The position numbers were made by a program, and so were the translations under genes. Positions 8,020 to 16,048 of a DNA stretch of 64,000 nucleotides are shown here, one piece after another. Below the pieces are notes generated by a model. That model saw only the letters and a program-made list of their open reading frames with translations, did not search any database and had not been told where the DNA came from. The stretch is taken from positions 930,001-994,000 of the forward strand of contig NZ_JAKNQH010000001.1 in the NCBI RefSeq assembly GCF_022662305.1, given 5' to 3'. Source of the DNA: Sphingomonas sp. BAUL-RG-20F-R05-02 (GTDB lineage: Bacteria; Pseudomonadota; Alphaproteobacteria; Sphingomonadales; Sphingomonadaceae). Position 1 is the first letter of the stretch. Every line of letters begins with the position of its first letter.

Positions 8020-9987
8020 ATGAGTGGGACCGAAGCCTATGCGACGCCCGACTTCGGGGTGGAGCAGAGCTCTGCCGCGGCGTGGCGCACCGTCACGCTG
8101 GCGGTCATCGCGCTGCTCGGGGTGTCGGTGCTGGTCGGGCTGATCCTCACGCTGTCCAACGCCAACCGCCAGCGCGACGAGGCGCGACAGCGGCAGAGCG
8201 ACAGTTACGAGGTGATGATCCTCACCCGCACGCTCGCCGGTACCATCGCCGATGCCGAGGCCGCACTTGGCCGCTATGTCATCAGCGGCGATCGCAACTG
8301 GGGCGCGAAATATTCCGAACGCTGGCAGGTTGCCGGTTCGCAGATCGAAAAACTGCGCCGCGATACGATCGACAATCCCGATCAGACGCAGACTATCGCT
8401 CAACTCGACACCGCATATCAGGCGCGCGGGGCGGAGCTTGATCTTATCGCACTCAGCACGCGCTACAAGAAGAACAATCAGGCGCTCGGCCTGTTCTACC
8501 GCGCCGGCACCGCGCCCTCGCTTGCCCAAATCACCGCCTCGCTCGACCAGATCTCCGCGCGCGAACATGCGCTGCTCGACCGGCGGACCACGGGGGCGAT
8601 GCAGGCAGTCGCACGCTCCAATGACGTCGCCAAGGTGCTCGCAATGTTTGGCGTGCTGATCGTGATCGGGGCCATCGTGCTCGGCTGGCTGATGGTGCAG
8701 GCGCTGCGGTTCGAGGCGATGGCGCAGTCCGAGACCGCTGCTGAACGCGCGCGGGCCGAGGAACTGGAGATCGCGGTCGCGGATGCCACCGCCGAGTTGC
8801 GTGCGCAGGAGGCGCGGCTGCGGCAGGTCCAGAAAATGGAAGCGATCGGCCAGCTTACCGGTGGAATCGCGCATGATTTCAACAACATGCTCGCGGTCGT
8901 TCTTGGCGGGCTGGAACTCGCGCGGCGGCAGATCGCCTGCGATAGTGAGGCCGCCGTCCGCCACATCGACAGCGCAACCGAGGGTGCTCACCGGGCCGCG
9001 GCATTGACCAAACGCCTGCTCGCCTTCTCACGCGAGGAGGCGCTGCGGACCGAAGCGGTAGAGCCGGGCGCGCTGGTGGCCGGCATGTCCGACCTGCTCG
9101 ACCGCACGCTGGGCGATGCGATCAGGGTGGAAGTCATCGACGCGGGCAGCGGCTGGCACACGCGGATCGACCGGCACCAGCTTGAGAATGTGATCCTCAA
9201 CCTCGCGGTAAACGCGCGCGACGCGATGGACGGCCGCGGGCAACTCACCATCACCACCGCCGGCACCGCACTGTGCGCCGGTGCGGTCGGCGCATGTGCT
9301 GCCGGCGAGTATGTCAGCATCGCCGTGTCGGACAGCGGCTCGGGGATGACGCCTGCGGTCATGGAGCGCGTGTTCGAGCCGTTCTTCACGACCAAACCGA
9401 TCGGCAAGGGTACTGGGCTTGGCCTGAGCCAGGTGTTCGCCTTCGTCCGTCAGGCCGAAGGGGAAGTCGCACTTCGCTCCGCGCCCGGTGAGGGCACGAC
9501 CGTGACGCTGTACCTCCCGCGCCACGCAGCCGAGCCTGTGCCGGCCGTAGCCGCACCTGCCGCGCAAGATGCGACTCCGGCAGCGACACTGGACATTCTG
9601 GTGGTGGAGGACGATCCACGAGTGTTGGCCGCGACGATCGGTGCGCTCGAGGAACTCGGCCACCGCACGATCGCGTGTGACGATCCGCTTGTCGCGCCGG
9701 ACGTGCTCGCCGGCAACCCTGCGCTCTCGCTGGTCATTTCCGACGTGCTGATGCCGGGCCGCACTGGTCCTGAGATGGTCGCCGGCCTGCTACGGCAACG
9801 GCCCGATCTCGCGGTGCTGTTCGTGACCGGCTTCGCGGGAGAGGCGAACGAGGCGGAGTTCGGCGGCCATGGCATGTTGCGCAAACCCTTCACCATCGCG
9901 GCACTGGAAGCCGCCATCCATGCCGCCGCCACCGCGACACGTGCAGGCGCGGAGGCGAACGCCGAACAGGACATTGCCGCCGAGTGA
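8020..9987 (+). CDS. Hybrid histidine kinase with CHASE3-like sensor and C-terminal receiver
   Basis: A 655-aa inner-membrane sensor kinase. Transmembrane segments at about 24-46 and 206-226 bracket a helical periplasmic domain that resembles CHASE3. A coiled segment follows, then the HisKA box with H285 (GGIAHDFNNML). The HATPase domain has the N box (NLAVNARDAM), G1 (DSGSGM), F box (FEPFFTTK) and G2 (GTGLGLS). A receiver domain spans about 524-640 with D575 (ISDVLMPG) and K622. No DNA-binding partner is adjacent. It lies 51 bases after spt and 106 bases before lptF, so it may sense envelope or lipid state, but its signal is unknown. Confidence 0.88.
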   Translation: MSGTEAYATPDFGVEQSSAAAWRTVTLAVIALLGVSVLVGLILTLSNANRQRDEARQRQSDSYEVMILTRTLAGTIADAEAALGRYVISGDRNWGAKYSERWQVAGSQIEKLRRDTIDNPDQTQTIAQLDTAYQARGAELDLIALSTRYKKNNQALGLFYRAGTAPSLAQITASLDQISAREHALLDRRTTGAMQAVARSNDVAKVLAMFGVLIVIGAIVLGWLMVQALRFEAMAQSETAAERARAEELEIAVADATAELRAQEARLRQVQKMEAIGQLTGGIAHDFNNMLAVVLGGLELARRQIACDSEAAVRHIDSATEGAHRAAALTKRLLAFSREEALRTEAVEPGALVAGMSDLLDRTLGDAIRVEVIDAGSGWHTRIDRHQLENVILNLAVNARDAMDGRGQLTITTAGTALCAGAVGACAAGEYVSIAVSDSGSGMTPAVMERVFEPFFTTKPIGKGTGLGLSQVFAFVRQAEGEVALRSAPGEGTTVTLYLPRHAAEPVPAVAAPAAQDATPAATLDILVVEDDPRVLAATIGALEELGHRTIACDDPLVAPDVLAGNPALSLVISDVLMPGRTGPEMVAGLLRQRPDLAVLFVTGFAGEANEAEFGGHGMLRKPFTIAALEAAIHAAATATRAGAEANAEQDIAAE

Positions 9988-10093
9988 TTTCGTAGCTGAC
10001 GCGCACGCGATAGGCCGATATAGCCCGGCGCTTCCGGACCCCTCGGTTCCTCTGCACTCCCTCTTTTTTGCAAAAGGCGTCGCAGCCCGCCCC

Positions 10094-11290
10094 ATGAAGT
10101 CCATCGACCGCTACATGGCCCGGCTGATCGCAGTGCCGCTGTTCTCGACGCTCATCATCTCCGCGATGCTGCTCGTGCTCGACCGTATGTTGCGGCTGTT
10201 CGATTTCGTCGCGACGGAGGGCGGCCCGATCAGCGTGGTGTGGCGGATGCTCGCCAACCTGCTGCCCGAATATCTGGGCCTCGGCATTCCGATCGGGCTA
10301 CTGCTCGGCGTGCTGCTCGCATTCCGCCGGCTCGCCACCACGTCCGAACTCGATGTGATGCGGGCAGTCGGCATGAGCTATCCGCGGATGCTGTTTGTGC
10401 CGTTCCTCTACGCCATCGCACTGGCGGCGGTGAACTTCGCGATCGTCGGCTTCATTCAGCCGGATGCGCGCTACTCCTACGAAAAGCTGCGGTTCGAGCT
10501 GCGCACGGGTGCGCTCGGTGCGTCGATCAAGGTGGGTGAATTCACGCACTTTCCCAACGGCGGCACGGTACGGATCGAGCGTAGCCGGGAGGGTGGACGC
10601 AAGCTGTCGGGTATCTTCGTGCAATATGCCGACAAGAAGGGCGCGTGGTATGCGGTCACCGCGAAATCCGGACAGTTCCTCGCCACCGACAACCCGGACG
10701 AGATCATATTCCGGCTGACGCAGGGCACGATGGTCAACAAGGCGGCCAATTTCGCAACGCCGCGCGTGCTGACCTTCACCTCGCACGATCTGCCGATCGC
10801 GCTGCCGAAAATGGAGAATTTCCGCAGCCAGGGCAGCAGCAACCTGGAGATGACGCTGCCGACCCTGGCGCATAACGGGCACGATCCACGCGCCGACAAG
10901 CAGGTACGCGACACCAGTCGAGCCGCGTTCCACTTCCGCATCGTCGAGGTCTTCACGATGTTCCTGCTGCCGCTGCTCGGTCTTGCGCTGGGCGTGCCAC
11001 CAAAACGGTCGTCCTCCGCGCTCGGTGTGATCCTCGGCATCGTGATGATCGTGGCGTATCACAAGGTGAACGAATACGGCATGGCGGTCGGCGGGCTTGG
11101 CAAGATCGACCCGGTGATCGCGTTGTGGGGACCGTTCCTGCTATTCGCCAGCCTCGTGCTCTGGATGTTCTATACGATCGCGTTCGTGCCGGGCGGACAG
11201 CCGATCGGCGCGCTTGAGCGTGGCGCGTCCAAAGCGGCCAAGGCGATCCGCCGGCTGCTGCCCAACCGCCGCCGGGGGGCAAAGGCATGA
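10094..11290 (+). CDS. lptF: LptF-type permease of the lipopolysaccharide/sphingolipid exporter
   Basis: LptF/LptG (YjgP/YjgQ) family inner-membrane protein, 398 aa, with three N-terminal membrane segments, a periplasmic beta-jellyroll region (about residues 120-260) and three C-terminal membrane segments. In LPS-bearing bacteria LptFG with LptB pulls the lipid from the inner membrane into the periplasmic bridge. The ATG at 10094 gives the expected start MKSIDRYMARL; an earlier in-frame start runs back into the kinase gene. It overlaps lptG by four bases (ATGA). Because sphingomonads have glycosphingolipid instead of LPS, the cargo is probably a sphingolipid; this is inference. Confidence 0.92.
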   Translation: MKSIDRYMARLIAVPLFSTLIISAMLLVLDRMLRLFDFVATEGGPISVVWRMLANLLPEYLGLGIPIGLLLGVLLAFRRLATTSELDVMRAVGMSYPRMLFVPFLYAIALAAVNFAIVGFIQPDARYSYEKLRFELRTGALGASIKVGEFTHFPNGGTVRIERSREGGRKLSGIFVQYADKKGAWYAVTAKSGQFLATDNPDEIIFRLTQGTMVNKAANFATPRVLTFTSHDLPIALPKMENFRSQGSSNLEMTLPTLAHNGHDPRADKQVRDTSRAAFHFRIVEVFTMFLLPLLGLALGVPPKRSSSALGVILGIVMIVAYHKVNEYGMAVGGLGKIDPVIALWGPFLLFASLVLWMFYTIAFVPGGQPIGALERGASKAAKAIRRLLPNRRRGAKA

Positions 11291-12384
11291 AAGCGTCCTC
11301 GCTGTTCCCGTCGCGGACGATCGCGATCTACATGGCGAAGTTGTTCCTGGTACGGACCTTCGCCATCCTCGGCGTGCTGGTGCTGATCCTGCAGTCGCTC
11401 GATCTGCTCACCGAATCCGGCAAAATCCTCGCCTACCATGGCAATGGCGATGCCCAGATCTGGCATTATGTCGGGTTGCGTATTCCACAGATCCTCTCGA
11501 CCTTCCTGCCCTATTCGGTGCTGCTCGGCGCGATCATCACGCTGACGACGCTGAACCAGAACAGCGAGGTCATCGCGTTGAAGGCCTCCGGTTTGTCGGC
11601 GCATCAAATCCTCGCGCCGCTGATCGTGGCGAGCTTCGGTGTCGCGATCCTGTCGTTCGGCTTCAACGACCGGATCGTCGTGCGCGCGACCGCCACGCTG
11701 GACCAATGGCAGAAGGTCAACTACGGCCCGCTGCCGATCGACCGCGGCGACCGGTCGAACGTATGGGTGCGCGATGGTGACGATCTGATCCAGGTCGGCC
11801 AGATCAAGGGGCGCGGCAACGCGGCGATTCTCGGCGATGTTACGCTGTTCGATCGTGAGGGCGGCTCGCTCGAGCGGATCATCAAGGCACCGCATGGCAA
11901 GCGCGAGGGTGACGGCTGGCGGGTGTGGCCGGCAACACGGTTCGACATCGCTGCGGACAAGGCGGTCGCGGTCGGCTCGATCGTGATCGGACACGGCGTG
12001 CGGCCGGATCAATTCTCGCTCGCCAGCGTCGATGCGGACGGCCTTTCCTTTGCCGATCTGCATTCCGCCATCGACGACCTGAACGCCGCTGGCCGGCCAA
12101 CGGCATCGCTGGAGGGCACGTTGTGGCACAAGCTGTCGGGACCGCTTTCGGCGATGCTGATGCCGCTGCTCGGTGCGGTGGCGGCGTTCGGCATCGCGCG
12201 ATCGGGCAAGCTCTTCGTGCGTGCGGTGATCGGCATGGGCCTCGGGTTTCTGTACTTCGTCGCCGATAATTTCGCGCTGGCGATGGGCAATCTCGGCGCC
12301 TACCCGCCGTTCCTCGCGGCCTGGGGTGCGTTCCTGCTGTTCCTGATGATCGGCGAGACTGTGCTGATCCGCACCGAGGAATAA
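11287..12384 (+). CDS. lptG: LptG-type permease of the lipopolysaccharide/sphingolipid exporter
   Basis: Second YjgP/YjgQ-family permease, 365 aa, with the same three-plus-three membrane layout and a periplasmic domain at about residues 110-260. The opening SRTIAIYMAKLFLVRTFAIL resembles LptG proteins. It overlaps lptF by four bases, so the pair is translated together and forms the LptFG heterodimer. LptB, LptC and the rest of the bridge are not in the window. The location inside the ceramide locus is the notable point. Confidence 0.92.
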   Translation: MKASSLFPSRTIAIYMAKLFLVRTFAILGVLVLILQSLDLLTESGKILAYHGNGDAQIWHYVGLRIPQILSTFLPYSVLLGAIITLTTLNQNSEVIALKASGLSAHQILAPLIVASFGVAILSFGFNDRIVVRATATLDQWQKVNYGPLPIDRGDRSNVWVRDGDDLIQVGQIKGRGNAAILGDVTLFDREGGSLERIIKAPHGKREGDGWRVWPATRFDIAADKAVAVGSIVIGHGVRPDQFSLASVDADGLSFADLHSAIDDLNAAGRPTASLEGTLWHKLSGPLSAMLMPLLGAVAAFGIARSGKLFVRAVIGMGLGFLYFVADNFALAMGNLGAYPPFLAAWGAFLLFLMIGETVLIRTEE

Positions 12385-12389
12385 CGGCA

Positions 12390-12689
12390 GTGCTGCTCAT
12401 CATCGGCACGATCCGGCTGCCGGCGGAGAATGTCGCCGCCGCGCGAGGCGCGATGACGGCAATGGCGACGGCGTCACGGCGTGAGGATGGCTGTATCGAA
12501 TATGGCTATGCCGAGGACGTGCTCGATCCAGGCCTGATCCACGTCAAGGAACGCTGGCGCGACCGCGCCGCACTCGACGCGCACTTTCAGGCGCCACACA
12601 TCGCGGCGTGGCGCGCAGCCTGGCCGACATTCGGCATCGGTGAGCGGTCGCTGACCTTATACGAAATCGACGCAGGCCGGGCGATCTGA
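12390..12689 (+). CDS. Antibiotic biosynthesis monooxygenase (ABM/YgiN-like) domain protein
   Basis: A 99-aa cytoplasmic protein with the dimeric alpha/beta-barrel pattern of ABM proteins: GTIRLPAENVAAARGAM, SRREDGCIEYGYAED, HVKERWRDRAALDAHFQAPHIAAW. It uses a GTG start five bases after the lptG stop and is therefore likely cotranscribed with lptFG. Family members act as quinone or heme monooxygenases or have no known activity, so the substrate here is unknown. The gene ends 18 bases before the convergent desaturase gene. Confidence 0.82.
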   Translation: MLLIIGTIRLPAENVAAARGAMTAMATASRREDGCIEYGYAEDVLDPGLIHVKERWRDRAALDAHFQAPHIAAWRAAWPTFGIGERSLTLYEIDAGRAI

Positions 12690-12707
12690 CCTGAACGCTC
12701 GGACGCT

Positions 12708-13811
12708 TTAGCGCCGCCGCATCGTGCTGCGCACCAGTCTCGGCACCAGCACGCCGAGCCCTGTGTGGTTCGCGCCGTGATATGGTGATGCCTCGCCAAC
12801 GACAGCAACCAGGCGCCGATGCGCCTCGCCGAGCGCGTGGTATGGCACGCTCGGCACGAGATGGTGCAGCGCATGGTAGCGCAAGCCGACCGGCGCCCAC
12901 AGGAACGGCAGGTAGCTGGGCGGCGGCACGTTGACGCTGTCGAGATATTGCGCGGTGACGCTCATCGCCTCGCCATCGTTCTCCCATAGATGGGCAACGA
13001 GCGTCCGAACCTGATTGAGCAGGGTCGACATCGCATAAATGCCAAGAAAAATCGCAAACGCACGAAGCGGTATCACCCCCGTTGCCACCATCGCTACCAG
13101 CGAGACAGCCCAAACGCTGGCCGCACCCTCCATGCACAGCCAGCGCGTACGCGCATCACCCTCCGCCGGACGACGCCGGAACGCCGGATTGATCGCCAGC
13201 GACGATGCCTGTTCGACCAACCACTTGCGCAAGCGCGGTAACACCAGCGCCAGCGGCACCAGTACCGCGTAGCGCAGGACCAGCGCGACCGGCGCGAGCA
13301 GCGCGGTCAGCACGAACAGCGGCAGCGTCCAGGGCTTCATCAACGCGAGGGGAAGATATTCGGGATCTTCGACGGTGCCATAGCGCGTGCGCGCGTGATG
13401 GAGGTTGTGGACACCCTCGTACATGAACGACGGCACCATCATGGGGATGCCGAACAGCAGGTTCCAACCCAGCCGGAAGCCGGGAACGGCGCTAGCCTTC
13501 ATGTGCGTAATCTCGTGAACGAAACTGCCCGCGCGGTACAGCGCAAGCACCGCGACGACACCGGCAAGGATCGCCCAAGGCGACACCCACAGGATCGCCA
13601 CCGCCAGCGCCGCATATCCGACCGCCGCCGAGCCGAGGAAATCGGTCCAGTAAATCGCCGGGTTGGGCGTGTGCAGCTCGCGTGTGAGATCGGCGGCGGC
13701 GCGCAGCATCGCCTTGTCGTCCAGCGTGCGGCCGGGAACTGTGCGCATCACGGGTGCCACGTCGGCGGTGTCGCGTGGCGCGAAGGTCGTGCTCGTCATG
13801 GGTGTATCCAT
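12708..13811 (-). CDS. Membrane fatty acid desaturase
   Basis: Integral-membrane di-iron desaturase/hydroxylase family, 367 aa. The three histidine boxes are HEITH (residues 99-103), HNLHH (135-139) and HALHH (313-317), separated by long hydrophobic stretches. It lies on the opposite strand between the lptFG genes and the ceramide synthase candidate, which suggests it may act on acyl chains or the long-chain base of sphingolipids; a general phospholipid desaturase or hydroxylase is equally possible. An in-frame ATG at 13799 is an alternative start, four residues shorter. Its 5' end is divergent from the ceramide synthase gene. Confidence 0.85.
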   Translation of the reverse strand: MDTPMTSTTFAPRDTADVAPVMRTVPGRTLDDKAMLRAAADLTRELHTPNPAIYWTDFLGSAAVGYAALAVAILWVSPWAILAGVVAVLALYRAGSFVHEITHMKASAVPGFRLGWNLLFGIPMMVPSFMYEGVHNLHHARTRYGTVEDPEYLPLALMKPWTLPLFVLTALLAPVALVLRYAVLVPLALVLPRLRKWLVEQASSLAINPAFRRRPAEGDARTRWLCMEGAASVWAVSLVAMVATGVIPLRAFAIFLGIYAMSTLLNQVRTLVAHLWENDGEAMSVTAQYLDSVNVPPPSYLPFLWAPVGLRYHALHHLVPSVPYHALGEAHRRLVAVVGEASPYHGANHTGLGVLVPRLVRSTMRRR

Positions 13812-13873
13812 TGGCCCAACATAGTGGCTTTATGGTGGCAGTGACAGGGGCAGCCGGTAACCGCTTGACGTAG

Positions 13874-13904
13874 CGCGCGCGCTGCGGCTTGTGCAGCGCG
13901 CGCG
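13874..13904 (+). promoter_or_regulatory. Perfect 12-bp hairpin in the bcerS 5' region
   Basis: CGCGCGCGCTGC and GCAGCGCGCGCG form a perfect 12-bp inverted repeat around a 7-base loop (GGCTTGT). It ends about 25 bases before the GAGAGGG ribosome-binding site of the downstream gene. There is no T-run, so it is not a simple terminator. It could be an RNA element in the leader or a DNA operator between the divergent desaturase and acyltransferase genes. Confidence 0.55.
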
Positions 13905-13940
13905 ACGGGAGTGCGCGACGCTGCAGCGAGAGGGACTACC

Positions 13941-15098
13941 GTGGCTACACGAGATTTCAAGATCCGGCCGATTGACAGCAAGGCCGATCGCAAGAAATTC
14001 ATCGACCTGCCCTTCCGGCTGTACAAGGACGATCCCAACTGGGTGCCGCCGCTGAAAGGTGAAGCGCTCGGGCTCATCACGCCCGCGAAGAACGGCTGGT
14101 TCAGCCACGCCAAGGCGCAACTGTTCCTCGCCGAGCGCGGCGGTACCGTCGTTGGCCGCATCTCCGCGCATATCGACACGCTCGCGCTGGAGATGCCGAG
14201 CGATCAGGGCTTCGGCCCGGGCTGCGGTCAGTTCGGCCTGCTCGATGCGGAAGACGAAACGATCGCCGCAGCGCTTATCGAGACGGCGGAGGACTGGTTG
14301 CGCGGGCAAGGCATGAACCGCGTGCTGGGACCGATCAGCATGTCGATCTGGGAGGAGCCGGGCCTGCTGATCCAAGGCTACGACCATCCGCCGACGATCA
14401 TGATGGGCCATGCCAAACCCGAATATCGCGGCTGGATCGAGCGGGCGGGCTATCATTCGGTCAAGCAGTTGCTCACCTACGAGCTGGACATCCGCAAGGA
14501 ATTCCCGCCGATCGTGCAGCGCATCATCAAATCGGGCGAAAAGAACCCGCGCATCGTCGTGCGCGAGGTGAACAAGAACAAATTCGATGAAGAAGCGGCG
14601 ATCATCCTCGCCATCCTCAACGATGCATGGTCGGACAATTGGGGGTTCGTTCCCCTCACCCCGCCCGAAATCAAGGACGTCGGCGTCAAGCTGAAGCCAA
14701 TCGTGTTCAACGACCTGATCCGCATCGCCGAGCTGGATGGCCGGCCAGTGGCGTTCATGATTACGCTGCCGGATCTCAATGAGGCGATCGCCCCGTTCAA
14801 GGGCAATCTGTTCCCGTTCAACGTCATCAAGCTGCTGTGGTGGCTGCGCAAACCCAAGGTACGGACGATGCGCGTGCCGCTGATGGGTGTTGTGAAGGAA
14901 TTGCAGGCATCGCGCATGGCGAGCCAGCTCGCCTTCATGATGATCGAATATATCCGCCGTACATCGGTGGCGAACTATGGATCGACCCGCAGTGAGATCG
15001 GCTGGATCCTCGACGACAATCAAGGGATGCGGTCGATCGCCGAGACGATCAACTGCGACATCAACAAGATCTATCAGGTCTACGAAAAGGCTCTGTGA
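13941..15098 (+). CDS. bcerS: GNAT-fold N-acyltransferase, probable bacterial ceramide synthase
   Basis: A soluble protein of 385 aa starting at GTG 13941, which has GAGAGGG at good spacing; a GTG at 13911 would add ten residues but its GGGA abuts the codon. The sequence has no membrane segment. Blocks such as PFRLYKDDPNWVPPL, FGLLDAED and GPISMSIWEEPG are typical of a conserved alphaproteobacterial family, often labelled acyl-CoA N-acyltransferase or, wrongly, dATP pyrophosphohydrolase. From memory, the Caulobacter member (CCNA_01212) is the bacterial ceramide synthase that N-acylates the sphingoid base. Presence in the same locus as spt, the ACP and the SDR supports the assignment. Confidence 0.75.
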   Translation: MATRDFKIRPIDSKADRKKFIDLPFRLYKDDPNWVPPLKGEALGLITPAKNGWFSHAKAQLFLAERGGTVVGRISAHIDTLALEMPSDQGFGPGCGQFGLLDAEDETIAAALIETAEDWLRGQGMNRVLGPISMSIWEEPGLLIQGYDHPPTIMMGHAKPEYRGWIERAGYHSVKQLLTYELDIRKEFPPIVQRIIKSGEKNPRIVVREVNKNKFDEEAAIILAILNDAWSDNWGFVPLTPPEIKDVGVKLKPIVFNDLIRIAELDGRPVAFMITLPDLNEAIAPFKGNLFPFNVIKLLWWLRKPKVRTMRVPLMGVVKELQASRMASQLAFMMIEYIRRTSVANYGSTRSEIGWILDDNQGMRSIAETINCDINKIYQVYEKAL

Positions 15099-15106
15099 GC
15101 CGGGGC

Positions 15107-15134
15107 GCGGCGCCCGGAGCGAGCCGGGCGCCGC
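15107..15134. terminator. Hairpin between convergent genes
   Basis: GCGGCGCCCGG and CCGGGCGCCGC form a perfect 11-bp stem with a 6-base loop, between the end of the ceramide synthase candidate and the end of the opposed small secreted protein gene. No clear T-run follows on either strand, so termination efficiency is uncertain, but the placement suits a bidirectional transcript end. Confidence 0.5.
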
Positions 15135-15152
15135 AACAACATCCCTGCGCCC

Positions 15153-15422
15153 TCAGTTCTTGGCGAGCGGGTCGATGCCGGTGAGGTCGATCCAATCCTT
15201 GCGGGTGCGGCATTCCTTGTGCGGAATGATCGAGCCGGTGACCGTCGCGATGATGCAGTAGCGGGTTTCGCGAACGCGCTGCGTGGTTGAAGCAGGGGTC
15301 GCCGGAGTGATGACGGGAGCGCCGTCAATCAGGTTCGCACCGGCGCTGACGGGGGCGGCGATCGAGGGTACTGCAGCGAGCGAAGCGACGGCGGCAGCGG
15401 CGAGCAAGGTAACTTTGAACAT
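15153..15422 (-). CDS. Small secreted protein of unknown function
   Basis: An 89-aa protein starting MFKVTLLAAAAVASLAAVP, a clear signal peptide with probable cleavage after PSIAA. The mature part is about 65 residues and has two cysteines (in RYCIIATV and HKECRTRK), so it may form a disulfide in the periplasm. GGAGG lies eight bases before the ATG, supporting this start over longer in-frame options. I do not recognise the family. A perfect 25-base palindrome stands just upstream of the ribosome-binding site. Confidence 0.75.
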   Translation of the reverse strand: MFKVTLLAAAAVASLAAVPSIAAPVSAGANLIDGAPVITPATPASTTQRVRETRYCIIATVTGSIIPHKECRTRKDWIDLTGIDPLAKN

Positions 15423-15436
15423 GACGTTTTCCTCCG

Positions 15437-15461
15437 TGTCGTGGCAAATTGCGCCACGACA
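15437..15461 (-). promoter_or_regulatory. Palindrome immediately upstream of the ribosome-binding site
   Basis: TGTCGTGGC and GCCACGACA are perfect 9-bp arms around a 7-base centre. The element ends a few bases before the GGAGG of the secreted-protein gene. It could be a repressor operator or a 5'-UTR hairpin that influences translation or message stability. Confidence 0.5.
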
Positions 15462-15485
15462 TGGGATTTGCACGCACCGTGCCAA

Positions 15486-16008
15486 TTTTCTGTATCGAGT
15501 AACTTCAGAGACTTAGCTTTGCACACGCTTGTGACTACAGGTGTAGGCGGCGAATCAGTAGCGTTTTTCGCTAAATGTTGGCTGGTCAGCAAATTAGGTT
15601 GGCTGCCGTCGTCGTAAGCCTGACACGGTACGATCATAATGCGCTCGGGTCATCTGCGCGGGCCAGCTTGCGGTGCTAGGTTCTAAGGTGAGACGACGGC
15701 ACTCGACCGAACAGCCGTCGGATCACGAGTTGCGCTAACCATTTTGAAACCCTCGAAGAGCCGGCTTTACGTAGCCCGCTCTCGCGGCTGAAGTATCAAC
15801 CGCCGTTAGCGAAACCGGACTTTGATGAGATGGCTCGATCCGCCGCGCACGACCGTCAGGATCGTACTGTAACAACGGGTATCTTTTCGGTTTGAACCTG
15901 GACAAGATTTGACTTGGTCATGCGCAACGGCAGACCGGATCCCCACGGAACGTGGACTGAAGTATCAAATCTGCGCGCACCGAAGCGCACTCGGCGACGG
16001 CACACGAA
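15486..16008. other. Gene-free, lower-GC stretch with a short direct repeat
   Basis: No convincing gene is visible between the small secreted protein and gcrA. The region is visibly less GC-rich than its surroundings, and the open frames in it have no recognisable family, signal peptide or ribosome-binding site. The 12-mer CTGAAGTATCAA occurs at 15788-15799 and again at 15957-15968. It may hold promoters for the leftward secreted-protein gene, an unrecognised small RNA, or decayed sequence. Confidence 0.5.
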
Positions 16009-16041
16009 ACGGGATCGCCGCAGGGAATGCGGTGATCCCGT
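16009..16041 (-). terminator. Probable gcrA terminator
   Basis: On the minus strand, ACGGGATCACCGC and GCGGCGATCCCGT pair over 13 positions with one mismatch or G-U pair and a 7-base loop. It begins seven bases after the gcrA stop and is followed by TTTCGTG, a short T-run. The position and stem strength fit a rho-independent terminator. Confidence 0.6.
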
Positions 16042-16048
16042 ATGCAAT

